Source of the DNA: a virus
Virus record (IMG/VR): IMGVR_UViG_3300050033_000199
Coordinates: 1 to 41,872 of that record
Direction: 5' to 3' (one strand)
DNA length: 41,872 bases
Shown here: in pieces, positions 1 to 9,052 of the stretch
Position numbering within the stretch: position 1 is the first letter of the stretch
How the letters are laid out: each line of letters begins with the position of its first letter
The notes under the pieces: model-generated
The model's input: the letters and a program-made list of their open reading frames with translations, nothing else
Databases searched by the model: none
What the model was told of the DNA's origin: nothing
Position numbers and translations under genes: made by a program

Positions 1-571
1 TCCTACGACTTCGCGCGGCCCGCTGGCGCAGACCGCTTCACGTTCGACGAAACCACACCAGCCGGAATTGACAAGGTGTTCCCATACCTGTCCGGTTACA
101 GCGCGGGCACCGGCGACACGATTACGGTCGGCAACGCGCCGATTCTCGTCGTGGATTTGAACGGCAATTCGCCCGGCAGTTCTTTTGATGACCCCGGCCA
201 GCTTCCACTTGAGGACGGGGTTCATCATCCGGTGGATTACATTGAGACTTGGGGACCGGGGGGCAGCGCAGTCCTTCCTACAATAAGTTCCGGCGATGTG
301 TGGGGCGGTCAATCCGTTGGCGGATTTTACCATGTGACCAGACTTTCTGACACCACCGCCTTGCTCGGCACAAAGATTTACGGCGTACCCACCGGCTGGT
401 CGTGTCCATCGGGCGACATGGCCACCGCGTTTGGCCGGCTGCGATTCCCGGCCTGCCCCGGCATCCTTGGGCGCGTGGCCATCAGCGCCGTAACCAACGC
501 CTCACCCTGTCATCTGACCCTTGATTCCTCACCGTATCTGGCCATGGACATCACCGCCTCTCCGCCGTCGA
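1..571. repeat. Left copy of terminal direct repeat
   Basis: Pairs with 41287-41872. The outer parts are identical, but the interior (about 190-430) differs at many positions and the right copy carries a 15-bp tandem duplication that is absent here. This most likely marks the overlap of a circular or terminally redundant molecule assembled from two strain variants. Confidence 0.85.
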
Positions 572-1461
572 GCGAACTGGTGGACTTGTGCGCTGCGGAT
601 ATGACCGTTCTCGCATCAAACGTGGCCGTGACGCGCGTGAGCGATACAGATTTCACCGTTCCAAACTCCGGTTCGACTGCCTACGCGACGATTGCGGCGG
701 CAAAGTTCGTTATCGTTCATGGCGCTCCGGCATACTACTGGGACGATACGATGCCAAAGGGAAATCTGCTCGCGCTTGAATTTACTTTCAACTATCGGAT
801 GAAAGCCGAGACGCAGCGCATCAACGACCTCATCACCGCGTGCGGTGACCCGACCGATCACCCGGAATTTACCGACTGCGATTGTTCGCCACTCGGCTCG
901 GCGCAGACCGTGCCATTCAGTGTGTACAGCGATTTCACTCAGACGCAACTGTGCGTGCCGTGGACCCAGTGCGGCCCGCGTGTAGCGCCCGTGGCTGACT
1001 TCCCCGGTTCATTCCCGATGGACTCACAATACGGATCCCGCTGGCAAGCCTGCGTCGTCAGTGCCATCCAGGATTTGCTCTGGCAAAAACCGCATGTGCC
1101 ACCCTCGTTTGTGGATTCCGTTTCCGAAGATGTGGTGACAACTTTCGCGTGGTTAGAAGATGACGGGACTTGCCAAATTAGCACAGAAACACCGCCGGTT
1201 AATTATTACGCGCACGCGCCGATGGTCGAAGCGTTCACCTACATGCCCGTTGCTGGAATGTCCGGCACGGAAGCCGCCCCAGCCGTTCCAGCGGGAATTA
1301 CGGTTGGGTTCACCAGTCCGGTGACCAATGGCGATTCTGAAACGCTCTACGCGCCGGGTCCGGGCGGCTGGACGCCGTGGGGTCTGCATCAGAATCTGTG
1401 CGGCTGCGTTGGTAGCGGGCGGTTCGGTGGAGACTACGCCGTGTTCACTTTGGACTGTTGA
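1..1461 (+). CDS. Tail/virion structural protein, C-terminal part (5' end lies at the right end of the window)
   Basis: The frame is open from base 1, so no start codon is visible. Bases 1-571 repeat the right end of the window, so this is the 3' part of the gene that begins at 39574; joined, the gene would be about 1057 residues. The product is rich in Gly, Pro, Thr and Asp. It is unusually rich in cysteine, with CxC (DCDC, CGC) and CP pairs spread over the last 350 residues, ending in CGCVG and LDC. No signal peptide or membrane segment is seen. It follows the tape measure and distal tail genes, so a tail-tip or baseplate role is inferred from position. I do not recognise a family. Confidence 0.75.
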   Translation, partial: SYDFARPAGADRFTFDETTPAGIDKVFPYLSGYSAGTGDTITVGNAPILVVDLNGNSPGSSFDDPGQLPLEDGVHHPVDYIETWGPGGSAVLPTISSGDVWGGQSVGGFYHVTRLSDTTALLGTKIYGVPTGWSCPSGDMATAFGRLRFPACPGILGRVAISAVTNASPCHLTLDSSPYLAMDITASPPSSELVDLCAADMTVLASNVAVTRVSDTDFTVPNSGSTAYATIAAAKFVIVHGAPAYYWDDTMPKGNLLALEFTFNYRMKAETQRINDLITACGDPTDHPEFTDCDCSPLGSAQTVPFSVYSDFTQTQLCVPWTQCGPRVAPVADFPGSFPMDSQYGSRWQACVVSAIQDLLWQKPHVPPSFVDSVSEDVVTTFAWLEDDGTCQISTETPPVNYYAHAPMVEAFTYMPVAGMSGTEAAPAVPAGITVGFTSPVTNGDSETLYAPGPGGWTPWGLHQNLCGCVGSGRFGGDYAVFTLDC

Positions 1462-1730
1462 TGCGAACTCCGTTTTTCAATCAGCACCGCGGCGTTGCGG
1501 AATCTCCGCCTTACCAGCCACCGAAGCCGAGACAGTGGCCGGCTTGGGCGTTGCCGCTGAAACTGTTCGCGCAGTCGGGGGATCGGGGGCTGGGCGATAT
1601 TGTGGCGCGGAAGATAGGGCTGGCACGCGGCGCGGCGTTCAAGGCGTGGTTCAAGGAAAAGTTCAACCGAGATTGCGGCTGCTCCGACCGCCAGATTTGG
1701 CTCAACCAGATGTTCCCCCTATCCGCATGA
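1461..1730 (+). CDS. Small cysteine-containing phage protein
   Basis: 89 residues from the ATG at 1461, which overlaps the TGA of the tail gene by one base; a TTG at 1458 would add one residue. The second half has the pattern GLGD...A...G.....FK.WF......CGCSDRQ.WLN..FP. I recall this layout from many small phage proteins of unknown function: a GLGD motif, a Cys-x-Cys knuckle, then a WLN-x-x-FP tail. It is coupled to the tail gene and precedes the large secreted-type protein. It may be a virion or assembly accessory; its function is unknown. Confidence 0.7.
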   Translation: MRTPFFNQHRGVAESPPYQPPKPRQWPAWALPLKLFAQSGDRGLGDIVARKIGLARGAAFKAWFKEKFNRDCGCSDRQIWLNQMFPLSA

Positions 1731-1752
1731 ACATTGACTCTACCCCATTATT

Positions 1753-4700
1753 ATGAATTGCAATTCATTTCACCGCAACTTCTGCGGACTTTTCGCGCTG
1801 GCCGCGCTTTTTCTGGCGCGTCCAGCGCATTCTCAATTTAACGCGACATGGTCTTTCCTTGACACGTTTGGTAATCAACTGCCGATTACGACGATGGAGA
1901 TTGATTCTTTGCTGGCCTATACTGTCAACGGAACAAACATCGTGCTTGGCGACAATCATGTTTATCCCGTCAGCAATGCGACCCTGACCGTGAACGGGAT
2001 GTACCCGGGCCAATATCGAACGATTTATTCGGGTGAATTTCTGACGATCACTTTCACGAATTCATTTCCTTTGGGGACAACCGGCAGTGTCTCGGCGTCA
2101 GGCTTTGTCGTCAATTCTCTTGTGCCGCCCATTCCTGTTACCAACGCCAGCTTCGGGCCGGGAGTGTTCTTTCGGGTCACAACCAACTCGTCTGTTTCGT
2201 GGACTGGGAATGTTGACACAAATGGTTTTCTTGCGTGGTTGACAAACCTTTTTGCTCCCGTTGGTTCCGGCGGCAACCCGAACGCGGTGACGAACAACGA
2301 CACGCGGGCGCTTGATTTAACCAACGCCGGAAACGTCTTTGCGGGGAACTTTATCGGAAATCTTATCACCGGAACGAACCTGATACCGGATGGAGCGACT
2401 TATATTGGCACATCTTACGCCCTGGTAAATTTACTGCTGCCAGAAACCACCTATCAGATAACATTTGGGAACAACGAAACCAACCTATACAGCAATGGTC
2501 TTGGCGCAGTCCCATTCGGAATAATACCAGCGGTGGGGACTGTTGTTTTTACAACTGGAAATCCGATGGATGTTGTGGCTCTTCACGGGCCGGATGGAGT
2601 TCCCGTCACCGCTACCATCTATGCCGTCTGGACAAGCCCTGGACCGTTCAACGCGACGAACCTTTACGGCGTAGTTCCAACCAACAATCTGCCCATGTCG
2701 CAACTCGGTGGCGGCAGTGGCACCTACAATTACAACCTTCTCAGCAACACGCCCACACTTGGAAACGCGGCCAGCGCGAACACGAACACAATGAAAGTCT
2801 TTGGTGCGACCAACGCCGACAACGCAACCACGGCGACGAACGCTCCTAATGGTTTTCCCTTGGTTTCAAACCCTTTTATTTACCAACAAGGGGGTTCCCC
2901 CTTACTATTGGACTTACAGGCAAGTGCGCCGATGGCTTTGAATGGTCAGTCTTGGGGCGCGACTGGACGAAAGCCGATTTTGATGATTTACACCGGGCAG
3001 GCTCATGGCGCGACCTTGAGTCCCTACGCCGATTTCAACAACGAAACCAACACGCTCACCATCCTTTCTAATTGGACAACCAATGGATTGCTGGGCGCGT
3101 TCACCAACGATGGGGGACGGGTTTATTTCTTCCACGAAACCGGATGGGACAATCTCAGAAACACCAACTGGCCCTATATGGTGTCAAATATCACGTCTCT
3201 GGTATGGGACACCAATCGTTTCTCTCACGGAATCCCGTGGATTAATCAGGTCTGTTTAAGCAATAACATCGGCTCTGTTTGGATGATATACTCCCTGACG
3301 AACATCGTGCCCACTGGCGCGAGCGAGTGGATTATTTCATGGGATGCTTCTAATCCTATCCTTTATACCAATGGGGTTGGGCCTGTCCCCACAAATGGCT
3401 TCGGCCACTACGAAACGGTGTCAACCCCGGCGGACATACAACACGACCTTGACGGGATGCTCTGGTGGGGTTGCGCGGGAGTTTGCACCGCTGATGACCC
3501 GGCTGTCGTTCAAAGCCTGTTTCAAATTTCTTACGATTGGGGAAAAGCCGCATTGTGTGTTTACCTTCCGTTTGGATTTAACCAGTCGTATCCAGCCGCC
3601 GCGTATCCGGGGAACACCGCCGCTATGGCTTTGGTCTTTACCAACCAGTATCCGCAGCCGTATCCCTCCACCTTCGCATTTGGAGTTCCGACTCCAATCA
3701 TAATCTCCTACGAAAGTTTCCCCGACCAGTACCGGACTGTTGGAGCACCCACCACACCGAATCATACGGCGGTTTATTATGACAACGGAGGCGAGGGAGT
3801 AGGCAATGTTGGCGTGTTGGCCTGCCTGCGGGATTTTCCAACCACAACCAAAGCATGGCAGGGAAGCTATATTGTGGATTTTCTTCCGGACGATGTTTCA
3901 ACGGCGACGGCGGTGAAGATTGCGCTTCTGCATCAGTGGCCGATGCTGCCTCCAGATAACTACCCGATAAGCTGGAACCACGGCATGTTTAAAAGCGCAA
4001 CCAACTTTCTGCTGAATGCCGCGTGGCGGAAAATCTGGCTGGATGATGAACAGAACTGGCCCAAACCGCTCTGGCCCGGCAACACCAACACGTTTATTGA
4101 ACAAATTGTCGCAGGTAATTGGGTGGTTGGTTATTTTAATAAGTATGGTTCGACTGTTTCAACCCAGTCGGTCAACTGGTCTAACTTCCACTGGCTAACA
4201 AACACCATTGTTGACGTGAAGGAAATTTATCCCCTAAACATTGATTACGGCACCAACAGCATCTCATACACCAATATTATAGCAGCCGGTGATAGCCAAC
4301 TGTTCGAGTTTGATTCTTATGGTGCAACTTATATTGCGGGGCCAAGTTCAATTTCCGCGCCAACAAATCTGCTGAATACTGTCGCTTGGTGGGTGACTTC
4401 CGACACCGCGACCAACGCAGGACTGGAGTCTGTTTCCAACCGGGTGACAGCGAATAACTGGCCGCTCCAGAGTTCGGCTACCGCCTCATACTGGCCTACC
4501 AATGGCGTAACAACGCTGAACGGCTCAAACGTGCTTACCTTCTCATCCCTTTCGACAGGCTACTGCTTCCTGACTAACTTGAATTTCACTTTATCTCCGC
4601 CGTATGAGGTCACAATCATTTACAAAGTTAACAATGCCGCGCCTCGGAACGGAATCGCCTATGTCCTGGGAGACATGGCGGGCAACCTGGCTATTAGAAT

Positions 4701-5046
4701 TATCTCTGACCAGTCAAGTTACACAAATCTCCAGTTGTCGGCAGACGCATTTACTTCCTTCGCCTATGTGTCAAACGGCATAAGTGTGGGCAAGTGGAGG
4801 ATGGACACGCTTGCCGATTCGGGGACATCTTGTGCTTACTACACCAATGGAGTCTTGATGACCAATTGGACATCAACCGTTGCATCGCCGTCAGGTTTTG
4901 TGCTGTCTGGTTATCCCGGAGCCCTTTATTGGCCAACGCCAATGAGTGTTGCCGAGGTGTTTGTTTATTCCAACGTCAACAGCGCATTCAACCGGAACCT
5001 GATTTGGAATTACTGCACCAACAAATATAGCAGCGCAAACTTTTAA
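1753..5046 (+). CDS. Large secreted-type tail fibre or adhesin-like protein with C-terminal LamG-like domain
   Basis: 1097 residues. The N-terminus is a convincing Sec signal peptide: a hydrophobic core around residues 13-22 and AHS before Q28 as the likely cleavage site. The body is Thr/Asn/Gly-rich with many TNG, NTN and TNW motifs, typical of beta-rich extracellular proteins. The last 220 residues (AWW...D..., GVTTLNGSNVLTF, GVLMTNW) look like a concanavalin/LamG-type carbohydrate-binding fold. The position after the tail genes suggests a receptor-binding fibre, but a Sec signal is unexpected for a cytoplasm-assembled virion part. Alternatives are a secreted depolymerase or a superinfection or adhesion factor. 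The start is the first ATG, 19 nt after an ATTGACT motif. Confidence 0.7.
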   Translation: MNCNSFHRNFCGLFALAALFLARPAHSQFNATWSFLDTFGNQLPITTMEIDSLLAYTVNGTNIVLGDNHVYPVSNATLTVNGMYPGQYRTIYSGEFLTITFTNSFPLGTTGSVSASGFVVNSLVPPIPVTNASFGPGVFFRVTTNSSVSWTGNVDTNGFLAWLTNLFAPVGSGGNPNAVTNNDTRALDLTNAGNVFAGNFIGNLITGTNLIPDGATYIGTSYALVNLLLPETTYQITFGNNETNLYSNGLGAVPFGIIPAVGTVVFTTGNPMDVVALHGPDGVPVTATIYAVWTSPGPFNATNLYGVVPTNNLPMSQLGGGSGTYNYNLLSNTPTLGNAASANTNTMKVFGATNADNATTATNAPNGFPLVSNPFIYQQGGSPLLLDLQASAPMALNGQSWGATGRKPILMIYTGQAHGATLSPYADFNNETNTLTILSNWTTNGLLGAFTNDGGRVYFFHETGWDNLRNTNWPYMVSNITSLVWDTNRFSHGIPWINQVCLSNNIGSVWMIYSLTNIVPTGASEWIISWDASNPILYTNGVGPVPTNGFGHYETVSTPADIQHDLDGMLWWGCAGVCTADDPAVVQSLFQISYDWGKAALCVYLPFGFNQSYPAAAYPGNTAAMALVFTNQYPQPYPSTFAFGVPTPIIISYESFPDQYRTVGAPTTPNHTAVYYDNGGEGVGNVGVLACLRDFPTTTKAWQGSYIVDFLPDDVSTATAVKIALLHQWPMLPPDNYPISWNHGMFKSATNFLLNAAWRKIWLDDEQNWPKPLWPGNTNTFIEQIVAGNWVVGYFNKYGSTVSTQSVNWSNFHWLTNTIVDVKEIYPLNIDYGTNSISYTNIIAAGDSQLFEFDSYGATYIAGPSSISAPTNLLNTVAWWVTSDTATNAGLESVSNRVTANNWPLQSSATASYWPTNGVTTLNGSNVLTFSSLSTGYCFLTNLNFTLSPPYEVTIIYKVNNAAPRNGIAYVLGDMAGNLAIRIISDQSSYTNLQLSADAFTSFAYVSNGISVGKWRMDTLADSGTSCAYYTNGVLMTNWTSTVASPSGFVLSGYPGALYWPTPMSVAEVFVYSNVNSAFNRNLIWNYCTNKYSSANF

Positions 5047-5091
5047 TGACCCCGCCCCGCACCAAACCAATGAAAGTGAGCAACGAAATAA

Positions 5092-5328
5092 ATGAGTGAA
5101 CAAACATCATCTATCTGGAAATCAATCGCCTACGGGCTTGGGGCTTTGTCCCAGGCTTTCATTATGTTATTACTGTGGATGATTTTTTCCCACCTTGATA
5201 AAATTGACGACAAGGTCGGAGTCCTTGCTGTTCAGCAGGCCAGGATGGAGGGGGTTATGTCCACCATAAACATCAATAACCCAGCTGAGCCGGTGAACAA
5301 ACATAAGGTAGGAGAACTGGAACAATAA
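5092..5328 (+). CDS. Small membrane protein, holin- or antiholin-like
   Basis: 78 residues with one strong transmembrane segment (about 12-31, ending in LLLWMIF), then a charged coiled-coil-like stretch (HLDKIDDKVG) and a hydrophilic tail. It sits directly before a two-helix membrane protein and enzymes that look lytic. One-helix membrane proteins in this position are often holins, antiholins or spanin partners. The assignment rests on topology and context only. Confidence 0.65.
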   Translation: MSEQTSSIWKSIAYGLGALSQAFIMLLLWMIFSHLDKIDDKVGVLAVQQARMEGVMSTININNPAEPVNKHKVGELEQ

Positions 5329-5332
5329 ACTT

Positions 5333-5656
5333 ATGTTTCAACGACTCATAGCAAACTGGAAAACCACATCGGCAGGAGTTATAATGATTGTTGGGGCAAT
5401 AGTTCATTTGTATTTTAACCGACCACTTACCGAGCCGATGCTGATGATGGGTGTGACGGCTATTGTTGGAGGTCTTGGTCTGTTGTTCGCGGGCGATGCA
5501 AACGTAAGCTCAGTGGCTTCGGATAAAAACGCCGTCGCAGTTGACCGAATCAATACGTTCGGCCCAGACCCTGAGGCAGAAAAATTATCGGTGACTCCCA
5601 AGCCATTAGAGCCACCGGCAGAAACAAGACCACCGCCGACTGCCTCGGCGAAATGA
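5333..5656 (+). CDS. Two-helix membrane protein, holin candidate
   Basis: 107 residues. Two hydrophobic segments (about 13-28 and 36-53, GGLGLLFAGD) are followed by a Pro-rich polar tail (LEPPAETRPPPTASAK). It starts 5 nt after the previous gene and overlaps the start of the next by 4 bases (ATGA), so these genes are translated together. Topology, size and adjacency to peptidases fit a class II holin; no family-specific motif is visible. Confidence 0.65.
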   Translation: MFQRLIANWKTTSAGVIMIVGAIVHLYFNRPLTEPMLMMGVTAIVGGLGLLFAGDANVSSVASDKNAVAVDRINTFGPDPEAEKLSVTPKPLEPPAETRPPPTASAK

Positions 5657-7476
5657 ATAAAGACTACATTGACTTTGTTGCTCTTGGTGATATTCACGCC
5701 GGTAGCAAGGCGGCTGTTTGTGTTCCCGACATGGAGTTGTGCGGCGGCGGCTCATTCCGATACTCAGCCGCCCAGCGCGGCCTTTACGACGCATGGTGCA
5801 GACTGGCACAGGAGTGGGCAAATCCCGACGTGCTACTGGTCAACGGTGACGCCATCGAGGGGCAGGCGAGAAAAGAATCCGGCGTGCCCTGCTGGTCAAC
5901 CGACTTGGACGACCAGTTGCATTGCGCCGAGTTGTTGGTGAAGATGTTCGGAGCCAAGAAAACTTACGTCATCAACGGAACTGGTTATCACGTTGACGCC
6001 GGAGGAAAGAGCCTGGAATGTCATTTGGGCGACAGGCTTGGGGCTGAGAAGATTGGAATAGCTGGCGCACGGTCGGCAGAGGAGATCTTTCTAAATGTCG
6101 GCGGACTCACGTTCCACGCCGCGCATCACATCAGCATCGGGACAGGTTGGTATAAAACCACCCCGCTCGCTCGTGAACTGGTGTTTGCCTTGCTGAACGA
6201 GTCGGACTTTCACAAGACTGACGTTGTGCTGAGATGTCTTTCAGATGACACCGAAATCTTGACCCGTCGGGGGTGGAAAAACTATTTGCAGATTCTTGAC
6301 TCTGACGAGGTTGTTACGTTGAATCGAGAGAGTGAAGTTTTGGAGTGGAAAAGGATTAACGCCTTTACTTGGAACCGGGACTATTCGGAGATGGTTCGTT
6401 TTGAGGGCAAGGGTGTTGATATTCTTGTCACGCCCGATCATTCAATGGTTTATCGCCCGACATCGTTGGGGCCAGTTAGAACTCGTCCAGCCAAAGATTT
6501 TCTCAAATTAAACACATGGCTTCTTCCGGTTTCTGGAAAACTACCGAGGATTGGGGTTCGCGTACCCGATTCGGAAATCAAGTTGCTGGCTTGGGTGATC
6601 GCGGAGGGAAGCATGGCGGCAGGAAACAAAAGCAAGGGCTATCTAAAAAAGAACCAAGTGCGACTTTTTCAAAGACGCAGCAAGGCGCACTTAATTCGTG
6701 CCATCCTTGAAGAAGTTGGATTTGAATTTACCGAACACGAACGGAAAGACTGCGGTAAAAAACTTTTGGATTCCGGTGTTGAGTATCAGACCAACGAAAA
6801 CACTGTGGCTTTTTATTTGAAGCAGCCGTATTCATCCAAGATTATTGAACTTTTGAACGGAGAAAAGAACATCCCTGATTGGCTTATGGAAATGGACGGT
6901 AGACAGTTTGATTTGTTCTTTCGTGAATATGTCGAGGGTGATGGCCACTGTGAAACGGGACACCCGGAAAAGAATGGCAAGATTTTTACAGCCAACCGAG
7001 ATTTGGCAGACCGCTTGAACATTTTATTTTGCACGCACGGATTCAAATCTCAGGTTTCAGAAAGAGAGAAGTGGGGTAAAAAGAACTGGGCCGTGACCTA
7101 TGTAAGAAAACAGGAGGTTCACATGGTCAGGCCGTGCGCCACGCTGGTTCCTTATTCCGGGATTACTTGGTGCGTCAACACAAATAACGGGACGCTTTTA
7201 ACCCGCCGCAATGGGAAGGTGGCAATTGTTGGGAATAGCCACGTCCATTACTTTTGCGGCGTGGAATTTCACCGGCAACACGGCTACACGCTTCCCTGTT
7301 GGCAGCTTCGCACCCGTTACATGATGAAGAAGTCCGCCTTTGGCATGACGCCATCAATCGGGGCGATTCGATTCAGGATTTATCCCGGCGGCGAACTTCG
7401 GATAGACAAGCGGCTATTCAAAGTGGCCGAAGCAAAACCAAAGCTGTTCAAATATGAAGTCACAGAAACGGACTGA
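5653..7476 (+). CDS. Calcineurin-like metallophosphoesterase interrupted by an intein
   Basis: 607 residues, of which 195-528 are an intein. The spliced host protein would be 273 residues with metallophosphoesterase motifs in order: GDIHAGS (about 12-18), NGDAIEG, NGTGYH and, after the intein, SHVHYF, the GHxH-type metal ligand block. The intein sits exactly in front of SHVH, inside the last active-site motif, a usual choice because imprecise loss kills the enzyme. The family hydrolyses phosphoesters with two metal ions; the phage substrate is unknown. It overlaps its neighbours on both sides (ATGA upstream, 23 bases downstream), so it belongs to the same operon as the membrane proteins. Confidence 0.85.
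   Translation: MNKDYIDFVALGDIHAGSKAAVCVPDMELCGGGSFRYSAAQRGLYDAWCRLAQEWANPDVLLVNGDAIEGQARKESGVPCWSTDLDDQLHCAELLVKMFGAKKTYVINGTGYHVDAGGKSLECHLGDRLGAEKIGIAGARSAEEIFLNVGGLTFHAAHHISIGTGWYKTTPLARELVFALLNESDFHKTDVVLRCLSDDTEILTRRGWKNYLQILDSDEVVTLNRESEVLEWKRINAFTWNRDYSEMVRFEGKGVDILVTPDHSMVYRPTSLGPVRTRPAKDFLKLNTWLLPVSGKLPRIGVRVPDSEIKLLAWVIAEGSMAAGNKSKGYLKKNQVRLFQRRSKAHLIRAILEEVGFEFTEHERKDCGKKLLDSGVEYQTNENTVAFYLKQPYSSKIIELLNGEKNIPDWLMEMDGRQFDLFFREYVEGDGHCETGHPEKNGKIFTANRDLADRLNILFCTHGFKSQVSEREKWGKKNWAVTYVRKQEVHMVRPCATLVPYSGITWCVNTNNGTLLTRRNGKVAIVGNSHVHYFCGVEFHRQHGYTLPCWQLRTRYMMKKSAFGMTPSIGAIRFRIYPGGELRIDKRLFKVAEAKPKLFKYEVTETD
6235..7236 (+). other. Intein with LAGLIDADG homing endonuclease domain
   Basis: 334 residues inside the phosphoesterase. 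The N-terminal splice block starts C195-LSDDTEIL. Block B has T260-P-D-H263. The two LAGLIDADG helices are LLAWVIAEGS (311-320) and FFREYVEGDG (422-431), with the acidic metal ligands present. The C-terminal block starts near C507 and ends RRNGKVAIVGN528, followed by Ser as the +1 residue. The penultimate residue is Gly instead of the usual His; I know this variation from other phage inteins, so splicing is still expected. Both endonuclease motifs look intact, so the element may still be mobile. Confidence 0.9.
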
Positions 7477-7744
7477 CTCGACGGTTACAACTGAAATAAA
7501 AATACCAAGGAACTGGGATATGGGAAAATCAATGAAGGAATTAGTAAAAGAGGCTTTCATACCCAAGCCGGACAAAGTGCCCAAAGGATTCAAGCCGGCC
7601 GCGCAGTGGGCGAAGGAACTCGGCATTGGTCTGCGCTCATGTCAAATCGCCCTGCGTCAGTTGGTGGACGACGGGAAAGTCGAAGAACAAAAATTTCGGT
7701 TGCCGGGTCGTACTGCACGCACTCCACATTACAAGGAAAAATGA
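7454..7744 (+). CDS. Small protein with probable winged-helix fold
   Basis: 96 residues, overlapping the phosphoesterase end by 23 bases. Residues about 45-85 read PAAQWAKELGIGLRSCQIALRQLVDDGKVE, which looks like a helix-turn-helix followed by a wing (KFRLPGR). A DNA-binding role is therefore possible, although the surrounding genes are lysis or structural. The first ATG is used; a shorter form could start at the Met near residue 23. No family name can be given. Confidence 0.6.
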   Translation: MKSQKRTDSTVTTEIKIPRNWDMGKSMKELVKEAFIPKPDKVPKGFKPAAQWAKELGIGLRSCQIALRQLVDDGKVEEQKFRLPGRTARTPHYKEK

Positions 7745-7983
7745 CACAGCCGCTTTTCGATAAACCCGGCCAGCCGGTGATTGGGCATTACGAAAACCGA
7801 CCATCCGACCGGGAGAAGTTTGAATCAATGATGAAATTCCTTGGCTATTCGATTGTTGACGTAACGGCCAAACAAAAAAAGCCGACCAAAAAGAAGTTGA
7901 CAAAATCAAGGAAACGGGCAAGATTCAAACGCTGCACCGACAGTAAACAAACCGGAAAACTGAAAGGAAAATTATGTTGCTAA
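7741..7983 (+). CDS. Small basic protein of unknown function
   Basis: 80 residues from the ATG that overlaps the previous stop (ATGA). The N-terminal half is mixed (FDKPGQPVIGHYENRPSDREKF). The C-terminal 35 residues are very Lys/Arg-rich and end in LCC, so nucleic-acid or membrane-phospholipid contact is possible. It ends inside the start of the next small membrane gene, showing tight coupling. Confidence 0.5.
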   Translation: MTQPLFDKPGQPVIGHYENRPSDREKFESMMKFLGYSIVDVTAKQKKPTKKKLTKSRKRARFKRCTDSKQTGKLKGKLCC

Positions 7984-8135
7984 ATGTTCTCTATTGGGTG
8001 TTCCTCGTACTGGCTCTCGTTGGGATCTACTTTGACGAACCGGCCAATCCTCGCGGGCGATACGCTGCTCGTGGGTTTTGGGTGATATTGTTCATCATCA
8101 TTGGATTTCGCGCCTTCAAAATGTCGCTCGAGTAA
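7974..8135 (+). CDS. 53-residue two-helix membrane protein
   Basis: ATG at 7974 with an AAAGGA-type ribosome site just upstream and TAA at 8135. The product has two hydrophobic stretches (residues 3-20 and 35-45) separated by a short polar loop, DEPANPRGRYAARG, and a basic end. It overlaps the upstream gene by 10 bases and ends 4 bases before the peptidase gene. This is a typical arrangement for a lysis-cassette membrane component, perhaps a second holin or a pinholin. Function is inferred from topology only. Confidence 0.65.
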   Translation: MLLNVLYWVFLVLALVGIYFDEPANPRGRYAARGFWVILFIIIGFRAFKMSLE

Positions 8136-8139
8136 AGCC

Positions 8140-8898
8140 ATGAGAACCTTCAAGCTCGGCAAACTTCCCAAGCGCGAGGACAGACTAAAACGCACGCTGA
8201 AACTTTCGGCTGTCCTTCCCGTTCTTCCGCCCTTGCCGGCGGTTATTGATTGGACGGGCAAGGTTCCAGATTGGAAAATGCTCTGTAACGATTTGGTGGG
8301 CTGTTGCACATGTTCCGCCTCCGGCCATGCCGAAATGCTCTGGACTTCACAAGCCTCACAAGAATTCATCCCGACCGATGCTGACATTTTAACGGCCTAT
8401 GAAGCAGTGTCCGGCTACGACCCAAGCAAGACGGACGCGGACGGAAACAACCCGACCGACACGGGGGCGGACATGCTGACGGTGCAGAATTATTGGCGCA
8501 ATACAGGAATTGCCGGGCGCAAAATCGGGGCTTACGCCGCGTTGAACGTGGCCAAGCTGGACGATTTCAGGGCTTCGGTTTATCTCTTTGGCACGGCGAA
8601 CATCGGCATTCGGATGCCTCAATCGGCAATGGACGCAACCAATTCGGGCGCGATTTGGACTGAACTTGGCGACGGCGACATCATCGGTGGGCACGACATC
8701 ATTCTTGTGGCCTACGACGCCAACGGATTTTGGAGCATCACATGGGGTCAGAAGCAGTATATGACAAACGAATGGCTTCTGGGCTATGTGGATGAGGCAT
8801 ACTGCCCCTTCTCGCAGGACTTTATCAACGGAACAACCGGCATTTCTCCAAGCGGTTTTGAACTGGGAAAACTTCAGGCATATTTGGCCGCGCTTTAA
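8140..8898 (+). CDS. Papain-like (C1-type) cysteine peptidase of phage type
   Basis: 252 residues from the ATG at 8140. The block NDLVGCCTCSASGH (residues 50-63) matches the ND-x-x-G-D-C motif I know from phage peptidases of this type, with Cys56 as the likely nucleophile (GCC in place of GDC). The His motif is GGHDIILVAYD (His185), followed by a WSITWG block as expected for the papain fold. There is no signal peptide or cell-wall binding domain. It lies among membrane proteins and a second papain-like enzyme, so a role in lysis or in maturing a virion protein is plausible. The gene is followed by a strong terminator. Confidence 0.7.
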   Translation: MRTFKLGKLPKREDRLKRTLKLSAVLPVLPPLPAVIDWTGKVPDWKMLCNDLVGCCTCSASGHAEMLWTSQASQEFIPTDADILTAYEAVSGYDPSKTDADGNNPTDTGADMLTVQNYWRNTGIAGRKIGAYAALNVAKLDDFRASVYLFGTANIGIRMPQSAMDATNSGAIWTELGDGDIIGGHDIILVAYDANGFWSITWGQKQYMTNEWLLGYVDEAYCPFSQDFINGTTGISPSGFELGKLQAYLAAL

Positions 8899-8942
8899 TT
8901 ATTATGGAATTGGAATTTATCAAAATTTAGTCATGGTTCCAC

Positions 8943-8985
8943 GCCGGGCCAACCGACTTCCAATCGGAAGGCCCGGCTCTTTTTC
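8943..8985 (+). terminator. Rho-independent terminator
   Basis: The 8-bp stem GCCGGGCC (8943-8950) / GGCCCGGC (8970-8977) contains an inner CCGA/TCGG stem and is followed at once by TCTTTTTC. It closes the transcript that ends with the peptidase gene. Confidence 0.9.
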
Positions 8986-8987
8986 TG

Positions 8988-9016
8988 TTGACAACCCGCC
9001 CGTTCCGGCGTAAAAC
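8988..9016 (+). promoter_or_regulatory. Candidate sigma70-type promoter
   Basis: TTGACA at 8988-8993, a 17-nt spacer, and TAAAAC at 9011-9016. It lies immediately after the terminator and 37 bases before the lipoprotein start, so it would restart transcription for the lipoprotein and YiiX-like genes. Confidence 0.55.
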
Positions 9017-9052
9017 TCCCTCACTGTTAGATAACCAAATCAAATCAAAACT

